Positions 1-7,119 of a stretch of DNA of 11,290 nucleotides are shown here, in pieces (positions within the stretch are counted from its first letter, which is position 1; every line of letters starts with the position of its first letter). Source of the stretch: Methylophaga sp. (lineage in GTDB: Bacteria; Pseudomonadota; Gammaproteobacteria; Nitrosococcales; Methylophagaceae). The notes beneath the pieces were generated by a model. That model saw only the letters and a program-made list of their open reading frames with translations, did no database searches and was not told the DNA's origin. A program made the translations under genes and the position numbers. Location of the stretch: assembly GCA_007117275.1 (NCBI GenBank), contig SKGV01000171.1, positions 1 to 11,290 of the forward strand. The letters run 5' to 3'.

Positions 1-588
1 CCTTCGGAAATTTTGGTGATTTGTGATGGTAAAACCGATCCTGATTGGATCGCCATGGATTTGTTCTCGCAGGCCGAGCATGATGAGGATGCACAATCAA
101 TTCTGCTATCACCGGATGCACAGTTTCTGCAACAGGTGAAAGCCTCAATCGATAAGCTGCTGCCTACCATGGAGCGTGCAGCGATGATCGAAACCTCACT
201 AAATAATCGTGGCGCATTGGTTCAGGTGCGTGATATGCAAGAGGCCATTGAAGTCTGTAACTTTATCGCCCCCGAGCATCTTGAGTTATCTGTGGATGAG
301 CCGATGGATATGGCCAAGAAAATTCACCATGCCGGTGCTATTTTTATGGGGCGATATACCCCAGAAGCCATTGGTGATTATTGTGCCGGACCCAATCATG
401 TGCTGCCGACTTCGCGTACTGCCAGATTTAGTTCACCTTTAGGTGTTTATGACTTTCAGAAGCGCTCTAGTTTGATACAGGTGTCTGAACAAGGCGTACA
501 ACAGCTGGGTAGAATTGCCTCGGTGATGGCACGTGGTGAGTCATTGACGGCACACGCACGTTCTGCTGAATATCGTCTCAAGGATTAG
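1..588 (+). CDS. hisD: Histidinol dehydrogenase, C-terminal part (gene begins before the window)
   Basis: HisD oxidises L-histidinol twice with NAD+ to give L-histidine, the last two steps of histidine synthesis, in the cytoplasm. The frame is open from base 1 (reading PSEILVICDG), so the gene continues upstream; the family is about 430 residues and roughly 195 are visible. The key family residues in this half are all present. The Gln and His of SQAEHD (about 70-90), the Asp of GDYCAGPNHVLPT (about 380-420) and the His of LTAHARSAEYR near the end match the zinc ligands. The Glu-His pair in APEHLEL (about 270-290) matches the catalytic bases. The TAG stop is followed after 9 nt by hisC, so the two are probably co-transcribed. 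In many gammaproteobacteria hisG lies just upstream of hisD, but that is outside this window. Identity is very secure; only the start is missing. Confidence 0.97.
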   Translation, partial: PSEILVICDGKTDPDWIAMDLFSQAEHDEDAQSILLSPDAQFLQQVKASIDKLLPTMERAAMIETSLNNRGALVQVRDMQEAIEVCNFIAPEHLELSVDEPMDMAKKIHHAGAIFMGRYTPEAIGDYCAGPNHVLPTSRTARFSSPLGVYDFQKRSSLIQVSEQGVQQLGRIASVMARGESLTAHARSAEYRLKD

Positions 589-597
589 ATTAAGGCT

Positions 598-1653
598 ATG
601 AGCCGTTTCTGGAGTCCTATCGTTCATCAACTCGACCCTTACGTTCCAGGGGAGCAACCGCGTGGCAGTCAACTGGTCAAGTTGAATACCAATGAAAATC
701 CTTACGGGCCATCACCCAAGGTGCTTGAAGCGATTCGACTGGGTGTGAGTGATCGGCTGCGTCTTTATCCAGATCCAGCGTCACAGTCATTAAAGCAGGC
801 GATTGCTGATTATCACGGCATTCAGCCAGAACAGGTGTTTGTGGGTAATGGCTCTGACGAAGTGTTGGCGCATGTGTTTCATGGTTTGTTTCAACATGAG
901 GCACCGATACTCTTACCGGACATTACCTATAGCTTTTATCCGGTGTATTGTCAGTTGTACCAAATCGACTATCGCTGTGTTCCCTTGACCGATGATTTCA
1001 GGATTGATGTCGCAGATTATGCGCATGCTAACGGCGGCATTATCTTTCCAAACCCCAATGCGCCGACGGGCTGCTTCCTGCCACTGGAGTTCATTGAAAC
1101 GCTGCTAAGCGTGCATACAGACAGTGTGGTGGTGGTAGATGAAGCCTATGTTGATTTTGGTGGTGAGTCGGCAATCGCGCTGATTGATCAGTATCCGAAT
1201 TTGCTGGTGACACAAACCTTGTCAAAATCTCGCTCGTTGGCCGGCATGCGCGTTGGTTTTGCTGCCGGCCATCCGGATCTTATCGAAGCATTGATTCGGG
1301 TCAAAGACAGTTTTAATTCCTACCCGCTGGATATGCTCGCCGAAGCCGCCGGCGTTGCTGCTTATGAAGATAAGGCGTACTTTGAACAGACACGCCAGAA
1401 AGTGATTGATAGCCGTGAAAAATTAACGATGGGGCTTGCCGAGATGGGCTTTGAGGTGCTGCCATCCGCGGCAAACTTTGTGTTTGCCCGCCACCCCAAT
1501 CACGATGCAGATTCATTGGCGGCTGCGCTCAGGGCGCAAGGGGTTATTGTCAGGCATTTCAAAAAGCCACGGATTGATCAATTTCTGCGTATTACCGTGG
1601 GAACAGACACAGAAAACCAGCTGCTGTTAAGTGTGCTCGATACGCTGGTTTAA
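598..1653 (+). CDS. hisC: Histidinol-phosphate aminotransferase
   Basis: HisC is a PLP-dependent fold-type I aminotransferase that converts imidazole-acetol phosphate and glutamate to histidinol phosphate and 2-oxoglutarate. The 351-residue length is normal. Visible motifs are LNTNENPYGPSP (29-40, substrate and PLP contact), NPNAPTG (152-158), VVDEAYVDF with the pyridine-binding Asp181, and TLSKSRSLAGMR, where Lys210 is the expected Schiff-base lysine. The ATG at 598 lies 9 nt after hisD. An AAGG is only 2 nt upstream of it and a better AAGGA at 580-584 is 13 nt away, so initiation probably leans on coupling to hisD translation. No intrinsic terminator is visible after the TAA. HisC resembles CobD and other aromatic aminotransferases, but its place behind hisD settles the call. 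Confidence 0.96.
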   Translation: MSRFWSPIVHQLDPYVPGEQPRGSQLVKLNTNENPYGPSPKVLEAIRLGVSDRLRLYPDPASQSLKQAIADYHGIQPEQVFVGNGSDEVLAHVFHGLFQHEAPILLPDITYSFYPVYCQLYQIDYRCVPLTDDFRIDVADYAHANGGIIFPNPNAPTGCFLPLEFIETLLSVHTDSVVVVDEAYVDFGGESAIALIDQYPNLLVTQTLSKSRSLAGMRVGFAAGHPDLIEALIRVKDSFNSYPLDMLAEAAGVAAYEDKAYFEQTRQKVIDSREKLTMGLAEMGFEVLPSAANFVFARHPNHDADSLAAALRAQGVIVRHFKKPRIDQFLRITVGTDTENQLLLSVLDTLV

Positions 1654-1663
1654 TCGTCGTCTA

Positions 1664-1742
1664 ACATCATCAGTAACGCTAGCAGTTTCAGCCGCTATAG
1701 CTCATCAAGCGAGATATGTGGATAGGGTGCCGCTGATGATGT
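1664..1742. repeat. Widely spaced 10-bp inverted repeat between hisC and the transporter gene
   Basis: ACATCATCAG at 1664-1673 is matched exactly by its reverse complement CTGATGATGT at 1733-1742, 59 nt apart. The 114-nt gap has no T-rich hairpin that would serve as a terminator and no convincing promoter. If transcribed, the repeat could close a long stem-loop upstream of the transporter start codon. The match is seen directly; any function is a guess, and a chance match is possible. Confidence 0.35.
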
Positions 1743-1767
1743 CACATTAATAAAAGCGATCTGTTCC

Positions 1768-2523
1768 TTGAGTCCTATAGACCACTTCATTCTGTTTCTA
1801 ATTTCTCTGATCGCCAATACCTTTTCGGCGTTTAGCGGCGGCGGCGCGGGCCTCATTCAGTTTCCACTCCTGATATTTCTGGGTTTAACTTTTTCAGTGG
1901 CGTTGGCCACCCATAAAGTTGCCAGTGTCGCGTTGGGCTTGGGCGCTGCAATTCGTTATTGGCGTTCCAGTCGCTTGGAGCGCGAGTTTGTCATGCTGCT
2001 GCTGATTGCTGGTTTACCGGGGGTGATACTGGGTGGGCTGCTGATTTTACATGTACCAGATCGGGCTGCTGAGATTGCCTTGGGTGTGTTGACCGGCAGT
2101 CTTGGCATATATTCGATAGTTAAACCGCAACTGGGTCAGCACTATCAGCCTAAACACCGGCAGCGTAAACCTTTTCTGCAGGGTGGTGCGGTGTTGTTCT
2201 TGCTGGGCATCATCAACGGTTCACTTACGTCAGGCAGTGGTTTGTTTGTGACGATTTGGCTGATTTTTTGGTTCGGTATGGATTATCAACGTGCCGTCGC
2301 CTACACGCTGATTATGGTCGGCTTGTTTTGGAATGGCACCGGCGCAATCACCGTGGGGATGTTGGCTGACATTCGTTGGCATTGGCTACCAGCGTTGCTG
2401 GCAGGTTCGCTGTTGGGTGGTTACTTGGGCTCACATTTGGCAATCAAGCATGGTAATCGCTGGATCAAACGTGCCTTTGAAGTCATAACCCTGTTAATTG
2501 CAATCAAATTGATCGCCGGTTAG
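1768..2523 (+). CDS. TSUP (TauE/SafE, DUF81) family membrane transporter
   Basis: This is a polytopic inner-membrane protein of 251 residues, the usual size for the sulfite exporter TauE/SafE family. Members are linked to export or uptake of sulfite, sulfoacetate and other small organic anions; the substrate here cannot be told. The family's two half-repeats are visible. The first is SGGGAGLIQFPLLIFLGL with ATHKVASV (23-54); the second is NGSLTSGSGLFVTIWLIFWFGM (150-171). Hydrophobic stretches suggest seven or eight membrane segments, with a basic loop HYQPKHRQRKP at about 125-135. The start is a TTG: the frame is open only from 1726 and holds no ATG or GTG before 1768. No good Shine-Dalgarno sequence precedes it, so the start is the weak point. 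The stop codon (2521-2523) overlaps the pyrE stop codon on the other strand. It may be co-transcribed with hisDC, but the 114-nt gap leaves this open. Confidence 0.88.
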   Translation: MSPIDHFILFLISLIANTFSAFSGGGAGLIQFPLLIFLGLTFSVALATHKVASVALGLGAAIRYWRSSRLEREFVMLLLIAGLPGVILGGLLILHVPDRAAEIALGVLTGSLGIYSIVKPQLGQHYQPKHRQRKPFLQGGAVLFLLGIINGSLTSGSGLFVTIWLIFWFGMDYQRAVAYTLIMVGLFWNGTGAITVGMLADIRWHWLPALLAGSLLGGYLGSHLAIKHGNRWIKRAFEVITLLIAIKLIAG

Positions 2524-3164
2524 ACCCCGTATTCTGCTCGATATGCTTGAACGGCTGGCAGCGTTTCGACCGGCAAACGTGAGTCCTCTGCCAAATAGCT
2601 GAGCAGATCGTTGAGACAGATAATGCTGATCACCGGGATACCATGGTCTTGTTCAACTTCCTGTATGGCGGATAGTTGTGCCTTGCCACGTTCTTGACGA
2701 TCCAGTGCGATGACAACACCAGCTGGCTCAGCGCCTGCTGCGCGAATGATCTCCACCGACTCCCGAACCGAGGTTCCCGCCGAAATCACATCATCGATAA
2801 TCAATACCTTACCGTGCAGTGGTGCGCCGACTAACTGGCCACCCTCACCGTGGTCCTTGGCCTCTTTACGATTGAATGCATAAGGTAGATCGCGTTGGTG
2901 ATGATCTGCCAGGGCGACGGCGGCGGTTGAGGCAAGTGGAATGCCTTTGTACGCCGGGCCAAACAGCACATCAAAGCTAAGACCCGATTCCACAATGGTT
3001 TGTGCGTAGAAGCGGCCAAGACGGGCCAGGCTGGCACCACTGTTGAACAAGCCACTATTGAAAAAATACGGGCTTATGCGACCAGATTTAAGGGTGAACT
3101 GGCCAAATCGTAATACGCCTGTGCTCAGTGCAAAGTCGATAAATTGTTGCTGATAGGCTTTCAT
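2520..3164 (-). CDS. pyrE: Orotate phosphoribosyltransferase
   Basis: PyrE joins orotate to PRPP, giving orotidine 5'-monophosphate, the fifth step of pyrimidine synthesis. The protein is 214 residues, close to the 213 of E. coli PyrE. The substrate-loop and binding segments are LKSGRISPYFFNSG (25-38), FGPAYKGIPLA (68-78) and the flexible catalytic loop RKEAKDHGEGG (99-109). The PRPP-binding signature VLIIDDVISAGTS lies at 120-132, with the acidic pair Asp124-Asp125. Its ATG overlaps the TGA of metW as ATGA (3161-3164), so it is probably translated by coupling from the metXW message. Having pyrE as the last gene behind metXW is less usual than the rest of this block. The end overlaps the convergent transporter gene by 4 nt. 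Confidence 0.97.
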   Translation of the reverse strand: MKAYQQQFIDFALSTGVLRFGQFTLKSGRISPYFFNSGLFNSGASLARLGRFYAQTIVESGLSFDVLFGPAYKGIPLASTAAVALADHHQRDLPYAFNRKEAKDHGEGGQLVGAPLHGKVLIIDDVISAGTSVRESVEIIRAAGAEPAGVVIALDRQERGKAQLSAIQEVEQDHGIPVISIICLNDLLSYLAEDSRLPVETLPAVQAYRAEYGV

Positions 3165-3763
3165 GAAGTCTGCTTTTGAATATGGTAGACAGCGGTCTGT
3201 CCAAACAGGTTAGGTAATAGTCGAATGCCAAGCGAATCCTTGTGGGCATGGTTGACGATGCTGCGATTGATGATGTTCAACTGCTTGTCCGTACACATCT
3301 TTTCAAAGTCAGCGATGGTACATAGATGGATGTTTGGCGTGTCATACCAGGCATTAGGCAGGTTTTTCGAGACGGGCATTTTGCCATGGACGCTCAATTG
3401 CCAACGGCATAGCCAGTGGCCAAAATTTGGAAAGCCAATAATACCTTGTTTGCCAACACGCATGATTTCATCCAGCAAAAAGTCTGGTCTGGCCATCGCC
3501 TGTAGGGTTTGTGACAGAATGACAAAATCAAAACTCTGATCAGCAAATAAAGGCAGCCCTTCATCCAGGTCTGCTTGAATCACGTTCACATTCGAAGCAA
3601 TACATTCAGCAAACTTGGCGTTATCAATTTCCAGTCCGTAACCGCTGATATCGCGCTGCTGCAAGTGCTTGAGCAGAGTGCCATTGCCACAGCCCAAATC
3701 CAATACCCTGGCACCATCAGGAATCCAGTCGCTTATTATTTGCAAATCTATCCGCAGACTCAT
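3161..3763 (-). CDS. metW: Methionine biosynthesis protein MetW (class I methyltransferase fold)
   Basis: This 200-residue protein has the SAM-dependent methyltransferase fold: VLDLGCGNGTLLKHL (20-34) is motif I with the glycine-rich SAM loop, GYGLEID (41-47) the acidic strand-2 end, and FDFVILSQTLQAM (78-90) the motif IV region. IIGFPNFGHW (108-117) and LCTIADFEKMC (147-157) are typical of MetW. MetW is nearly always encoded right after metX and acts with it in the first, acyl-homoserine step of methionine synthesis. Its precise biochemical role is less settled than that of MetX, and a methyl-transfer substrate cannot be read from the sequence. The start overlaps the metX stop as ATGA (3760-3763), and the stop overlaps the pyrE start in the same way. 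The whole chain metX-metW-pyrE is therefore translationally linked. Confidence 0.95.
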   Translation of the reverse strand: MSLRIDLQIISDWIPDGARVLDLGCGNGTLLKHLQQRDISGYGLEIDNAKFAECIASNVNVIQADLDEGLPLFADQSFDFVILSQTLQAMARPDFLLDEIMRVGKQGIIGFPNFGHWLCRWQLSVHGKMPVSKNLPNAWYDTPNIHLCTIADFEKMCTDKQLNIINRSIVNHAHKDSLGIRLLPNLFGQTAVYHIQKQTS

Positions 3764-4911
3764 GTTGACGATACCTCAGCAGCGATTTTTTTCATGTAAC
3801 TGCCAAAAATTTCCATGTAACGGGGGATTGGCATGAGAAACGCATCATGTCCTTGATTGGCTTCTATTTCCACATAAGTGACCTGTTTGCCGGCATGAAT
3901 CAGGGCATTGACGATTTCTACCGAACGCAGCGGCGAAAACCGCCAATCGCTGGTAAACGAAATCACCAGGCTACGTGCCTGCAAAGAAGCTACGGTGGCG
4001 GTAAGGTCATCATTGAAGTCACGTGCAGGGTCAAAGTAATCGAGCGCTTTGGTCATTAAGAGATAAGTATTGGCATCAAAGCGGCCGACAAATGTGGAGC
4101 TTTGATAGCGCAAATAACTCTCGATTTGAAACTCAACATCGTAACCGTATTGCAATGCACCGCTGCGTAATTCTCGTCCAAACTTCTGCCCCATGGCTTC
4201 ATCAGACAAATAGGTGATGTGGCCCAGCATGCGCGCCAGGCCCAAACCTTGCGCCGGCATGGTGTTGTGTTCGGCATAGTGACCTTGATGAAAGTCCGGA
4301 TCAGACATGATGGCCGTCCGAGCAACCTCATTAAAAGCGATGTTTTGCGCAGACAATTTGGGCGCTGCAGCAATAATCAATACATGGCGCAGCCGATCTG
4401 GCAGGCTGATAGCCCACTGTAATGCTTGCATTCCACCCAGGCTGCCACCGACAACGGCTGCCCACTGTTGAATGCCAAGATGATCGGCAAGCACAGACTG
4501 ACTACGAACCCAGTCAGACACCGTAACGATAGGAAAATCTGGGCCGTACAGACTACCTGTTTCTGGGTTGAGGGTATTCGGTCCAGTCGAGCCTTTACAG
4601 CCACCGAGATTATTGGGACACACCACAAAAAAATGATTGGTATCTATCGGCTTTCCGGGACCGATGGCACTGTCCCACCAGCCAGGTTTGCGATCGTCCA
4701 TGCTGTGATAACCGGCGGCGTGATGATCGCCAGACAGTGCATGGCAAATCAGTATTGCGTTACTTTTATCTTGGTTGAGCGTGCCGTAGGTTTCGTATAT
4801 CAACTGGTAGTTGTTAAGTGTGCGCCCACAGTCGAGTTGCAGTGGTGTATCCACATGTAGCGTAGCGGGTGAAACCAAGCCAACCGAGTCGGCTGGCAGT
4901 GAGTCCGGCAT
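3760..4911 (-). CDS. metX: Homoserine O-acyltransferase (acetyl- or succinyl-)
   Basis: MetX is an alpha/beta hydrolase-fold enzyme that acylates the hydroxyl of homoserine, committing it to methionine synthesis. The length of 383 residues is typical. The catalytic triad is visible: nucleophile Ser157 in VVGGSLGGMQALQW, Asp322 in FTSDWRFSP, and His355 in ANQGHDAFL. The N-terminal blocks CHALSGDHHAAG (56-67), GWWD (77-80) and NLGGCKGSTGP (101-111) are family hallmarks. Many gammaproteobacterial MetX proteins paired with MetW use succinyl-CoA rather than acetyl-CoA. The Arg just after the Asp motif (DWRFSP) resembles Pseudomonas-type enzymes, so a succinyltransferase is possible, but I cannot decide it by eye. 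The ATG at 4911 has only a weak GGGAA ribosome site about 10 nt upstream. A 62-nt gap separates it from yggT and holds a candidate promoter. Confidence 0.95.
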   Translation of the reverse strand: MPDSLPADSVGLVSPATLHVDTPLQLDCGRTLNNYQLIYETYGTLNQDKSNAILICHALSGDHHAAGYHSMDDRKPGWWDSAIGPGKPIDTNHFFVVCPNNLGGCKGSTGPNTLNPETGSLYGPDFPIVTVSDWVRSQSVLADHLGIQQWAAVVGGSLGGMQALQWAISLPDRLRHVLIIAAAPKLSAQNIAFNEVARTAIMSDPDFHQGHYAEHNTMPAQGLGLARMLGHITYLSDEAMGQKFGRELRSGALQYGYDVEFQIESYLRYQSSTFVGRFDANTYLLMTKALDYFDPARDFNDDLTATVASLQARSLVISFTSDWRFSPLRSVEIVNALIHAGKQVTYVEIEANQGHDAFLMPIPRYMEIFGSYMKKIAAEVSST

Positions 4912-4933
4912 GGTGTGTTATTCCCAAAATAAA

Positions 4934-4968
4934 TGACAAAGTCTAATGTCAGCAGGATGCCAGTGCAA
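4934..4968 (-). promoter_or_regulatory. Candidate metX promoter with a palindrome over the -10 box
   Basis: Reading leftward, TTGCAC (4968-4963) and TAGACT (4945-4940) are 17 nt apart and resemble -35 and -10 boxes, each with imperfect matches. The inverted repeat TGACA-N8-TGTCA (4934-4951) is centred on the -10 box and could be an operator. It does not match the E. coli MetJ box or the MetR site. It lies in the only sizeable gap between yggT and metX, just ahead of the methionine genes. Prediction by eye only. Confidence 0.35.
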
Positions 4969-4973
4969 TAAAG

Positions 4974-5540
4974 TCAATGGCCAAGCAATAGGATGGGTAG
5001 TATCAGCATGTGCAGCAATTGCAAACCTATCACCACGAGCAGGGGTGTGAGATCCAGCCCTGAAGTGACTGGCAATTTTTTTCTGACAGGTTCTAGCAAG
5101 GGTGCATTGAGCCGGCGAATCAAATGCGCAGCTGGATTATGACTGCCCGGGGCTGTGATCCAGCTCAATAGCACCTCTATGAGGATGGTGATGGTAAACA
5201 GCGTGATGAATAATGAGAAAATCTCAGCAATCGAACGTTGAATCAGCGCCATTGGGCCGAGCAGATAACCAAACAGCGCTGACACAAGAACCAGCTTTAT
5301 CATGGTGACGATAATCAGCACTAGCAGTGTGGCCACATCCAAGCGACCTATTGTGGGAATAATGCTTCTTAGCAACATCACAGGGGGCTGGGTACAGCGA
5401 ACGATAAACTGTGAAATGGGATGATGATAGTCCCAACGTGCCCATGGCATCAGTAATCTCAAGGCCAAGAGGAGCATATAGAGAAAGAAAGCGGTTTCAA
5501 TCAGAAACACCAGAGGATTGGTGAAATAATTACTGCTCAT
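4974..5540 (-). CDS. yggT: YggT family integral membrane protein
   Basis: The 188-residue protein equals the length of E. coli YggT. It carries two copies of the YGGT module. The first runs LRLLMPWARWDYHHPISQF to LLRSIIPTIGRLDVATLL (about 27-73); the second runs LLSWITAPGSHNPAAHLIRR to PVRKKLPVTSGLDLTPLL (about 124-168). In each, hydrophobic segments flank a conserved Pro/Asn-Pro loop and an Arg-x-x-x-Pro...Asp motif. Four to five membrane segments are likely. Its biochemical job is poorly known; E. coli YggT has been linked to osmotic-shock tolerance, and relatives in cyanobacteria and plastids to membrane or division functions. It starts inside the end of proC (11-nt overlap), and this yggS-proC-yggT order is widely conserved. 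A ribosome site (AGGA within the proC end) precedes its ATG. Confidence 0.93.
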   Translation of the reverse strand: MSSNYFTNPLVFLIETAFFLYMLLLALRLLMPWARWDYHHPISQFIVRCTQPPVMLLRSIIPTIGRLDVATLLVLIIVTMIKLVLVSALFGYLLGPMALIQRSIAEIFSLFITLFTITILIEVLLSWITAPGSHNPAAHLIRRLNAPLLEPVRKKLPVTSGLDLTPLLVVIGLQLLHMLILPILLLGH

Positions 5541-6372
5541 GGTCCTGTCCTAATTGATCGGCGAGTTCTCTGGAGCGCAACGCAGCTGCCACCATAGCAT
5601 TTTCAAACACGCCTGTGAGTCCACCGTCTTGCAGTTCATCAATAGCCCGTTCGGTCGTTCCGCCAGGTGAGGTGACTTTTTGTCGCAATGTCGCCGCATT
5701 ATCTCCACTTTCCAGCGCCATCTTAGCAGCACCGAAAGCGGTTTCTAGGCAGAGCATTCTGGCGGTGTTTTCATCCAGCCCGAGTTTTTTCGCCGCTGAT
5801 TCCATCGCTTCCATGACCAGGAAAAAATATGCAGGACCGCTTCCTGACAGAGCGGTCACCGCATCCATTTGCTGTTCCTCTTCCAGCCAGAGGGTTAAGC
5901 CGACAGCACGCATCATGCCTTCGGCAAGCTCGCGTTGATCATGACGGGTATGACTATTGGCAAACAGTGCGGTGGCTCCGGCCTGTACCAATGCGGGTGT
6001 ATTAGGCATGGTGCGAACAATAGCGGCATCTGGCTGTGCAAGCCAACGGCTGATAGCATTCAGTCGAATACCCGCCGCAATCGATATCAGCAGACTGTCC
6101 AAATTCCAATGTGCAGCCAGAGAACGAACCACCGATTGCATCTGTTGTGGTTTCACCGCCACTACAACGACATCGGCATCTTTGATCGCCGCGACGCTAT
6201 CCTGATAGACGTCAATCGAGTAAGCCGCGGCTAATGTGTTGAGCGCCTCAGCATTAGGGTCTGTGACTCGAATCTTGTTGGCGGGGAAGCCATTGGCAAC
6301 AAGGCCGCCGATAAGACATCGAGCCATGTTGCCGCCACCGATAAAGCTGATGCTGCATTGTTTCATAATCAA
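5530..6372 (-). CDS. proC: Pyrroline-5-carboxylate reductase
   Basis: ProC reduces delta-1-pyrroline-5-carboxylate to L-proline with NAD(P)H, the last step of proline synthesis, in the cytoplasm. The Rossmann dinucleotide loop is SFIGGGNMARCLIGG (9-23). Other family blocks are AVKPQ (72-76), RTMPNTPALV (120-129), the substrate and dimer motif ALSGSGPAYFFLVMEAM (174-190) and VTSPGGTTERAIDEL (233-247). Two starts compete: TTG at 6372 and ATG at 6366, giving 280 or 278 residues. The ribosome site AGGA (6383-6380) is 7 nt from the TTG but 13 nt from the ATG, so spacing favours TTG while codon preference favours ATG. The gene is preceded by a 51-nt gap with a candidate promoter and runs into yggT. 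Confidence 0.96.
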   Translation of the reverse strand: MIMKQCSISFIGGGNMARCLIGGLVANGFPANKIRVTDPNAEALNTLAAAYSIDVYQDSVAAIKDADVVVVAVKPQQMQSVVRSLAAHWNLDSLLISIAAGIRLNAISRWLAQPDAAIVRTMPNTPALVQAGATALFANSHTRHDQRELAEGMMRAVGLTLWLEEEQQMDAVTALSGSGPAYFFLVMEAMESAAKKLGLDENTARMLCLETAFGAAKMALESGDNAATLRQKVTSPGGTTERAIDELQDGGLTGVFENAMVAAALRSRELADQLGQDHEQ

Positions 6373-6405
6373 ACAGTTTTCCTGAATAAAACGAGTTGTT
6401 TGGTT

Positions 6406-6426
6406 TGACTGATTATATATGAGTCA
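6406..6426 (-). promoter_or_regulatory. Palindrome with a perfect TATAAT ahead of proC
   Basis: TGACTGAT-TATAT-ATGAGTCA (6406-6426) is a 21-bp palindrome with one mismatched pair. On the minus strand it contains a perfect TATAAT (6417-6412), about 40 nt upstream of the proC start. No good -35 box sits 16-18 nt before it, so a promoter would need an activator. Its edge overlaps the yggS stop codon. It could allow separate, regulated expression of proC-yggT, but AT-rich chance is possible. Confidence 0.35.
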
Positions 6427-7119
6427 GCGAGTTTGGCGGTTGCGCGATCCAAACAGTGCCGTGCCGATGCGAACCATAGTACTGCCCTCCTGAATGGCTA
6501 ATTGCATATCTCCAGACATGCCCATCGACAGTGTATCGACATCTGGTGCCAGTGTTTTCAATTGTTCGAATAATTCGCGTGCTTTGTGAAAACTCTGCCG
6601 TTGCTGATCTTCACTGTTGTGAGGTGCTGGAATGATCATCAGACCTCTGAGTTTGAGGTGCTGAAGTGGCAAAATGGCTGTCACCAGTGAGTCCAGTTCA
6701 TCAGCAGCGATACCTGATTTAGTGTCTTCTTGGTCAATGTTGACTTGAATGCAGATATTGAGTGGTGCCTCGTTGGGTTCACGCTGGTCATTCAGCCGCT
6801 GGGCGATTTTCAATCGGTCGATACTGTGTATCCAGTGAAAATGTTTGGCGATATCACGCGTTTTATTAGACTGGATAGGGCCAATGAAATGCCACTCAAG
6901 AGCTAAGTCATCGAGTTGTGCTATTTTAGCGAGCGCCTCTTGGAGATAATTTTCACCGAAGGCTTGCTGGCCAGCCTCGGCAAGTTGCCTGAGCATGTCA
7001 GCGGGCCAGGTTTTGCTGACAGCCAGCAGTCTGACATTGCCTTGCGGTCTGCCTGCCTGCACTTCAGCTTCACAAATTTGCTGAACAATGTCACTGAGTC
7101 GCTTTTTTATTTCTGTCAT
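6424..7119 (-). CDS. yggS: PLP homeostasis protein, YggS/PROSC (PLPBP) family
   Basis: This 231-residue protein is a single-domain, fold-type III PLP-binding protein (family alanine racemase N-terminal barrel). It has no known enzyme reaction; family members keep free pyridoxal phosphate and amino-acid or keto-acid pools in balance. Lys36 in LLAVSKTWPA is the PLP Schiff-base lysine. Also visible are FGENYLQEALAK (54-65), WHFIGPIQSNKTR (76-88), HSIDRL (98-103), RGLMIIPAP (158-166), SMGMSGDMQLAI (198-209) and the phosphate-binding end STMVRIGTALFG (213-224). It is the first gene of the leftward block and is divergent from pilT, the order also seen in Pseudomonas. A clear ribosome site is lacking: only an AAGG about 9 nt before the ATG. 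Confidence 0.96.
   Translation of the reverse strand: MTEIKKRLSDIVQQICEAEVQAGRPQGNVRLLAVSKTWPADMLRQLAEAGQQAFGENYLQEALAKIAQLDDLALEWHFIGPIQSNKTRDIAKHFHWIHSIDRLKIAQRLNDQREPNEAPLNICIQVNIDQEDTKSGIAADELDSLVTAILPLQHLKLRGLMIIPAPHNSEDQQRQSFHKARELFEQLKTLAPDVDTLSMGMSGDMQLAIQEGSTMVRIGTALFGSRNRQTR

Noticed and set aside
1695..1790. 31-codon minus-strand ORF ending PYPHISLDEL between hisC and the transporter gene
   Set aside because: It overlaps the transporter start, has no ribosome site and resembles no protein I recognise. An open frame of this length is expected by chance.
4426..4860. 144-codon plus-strand ORF opposite metX
   Set aside because: It is antisense to the strongly conserved metX coding sequence, has no ribosome site and no family features; it is a frame shadow.
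5615..6234. Plus-strand ORFs of 82-107 codons opposite proC
   Set aside because: They lie antisense to intact proC motifs, and their composition (Ser/Ala-rich) reflects the reverse of proC codons.
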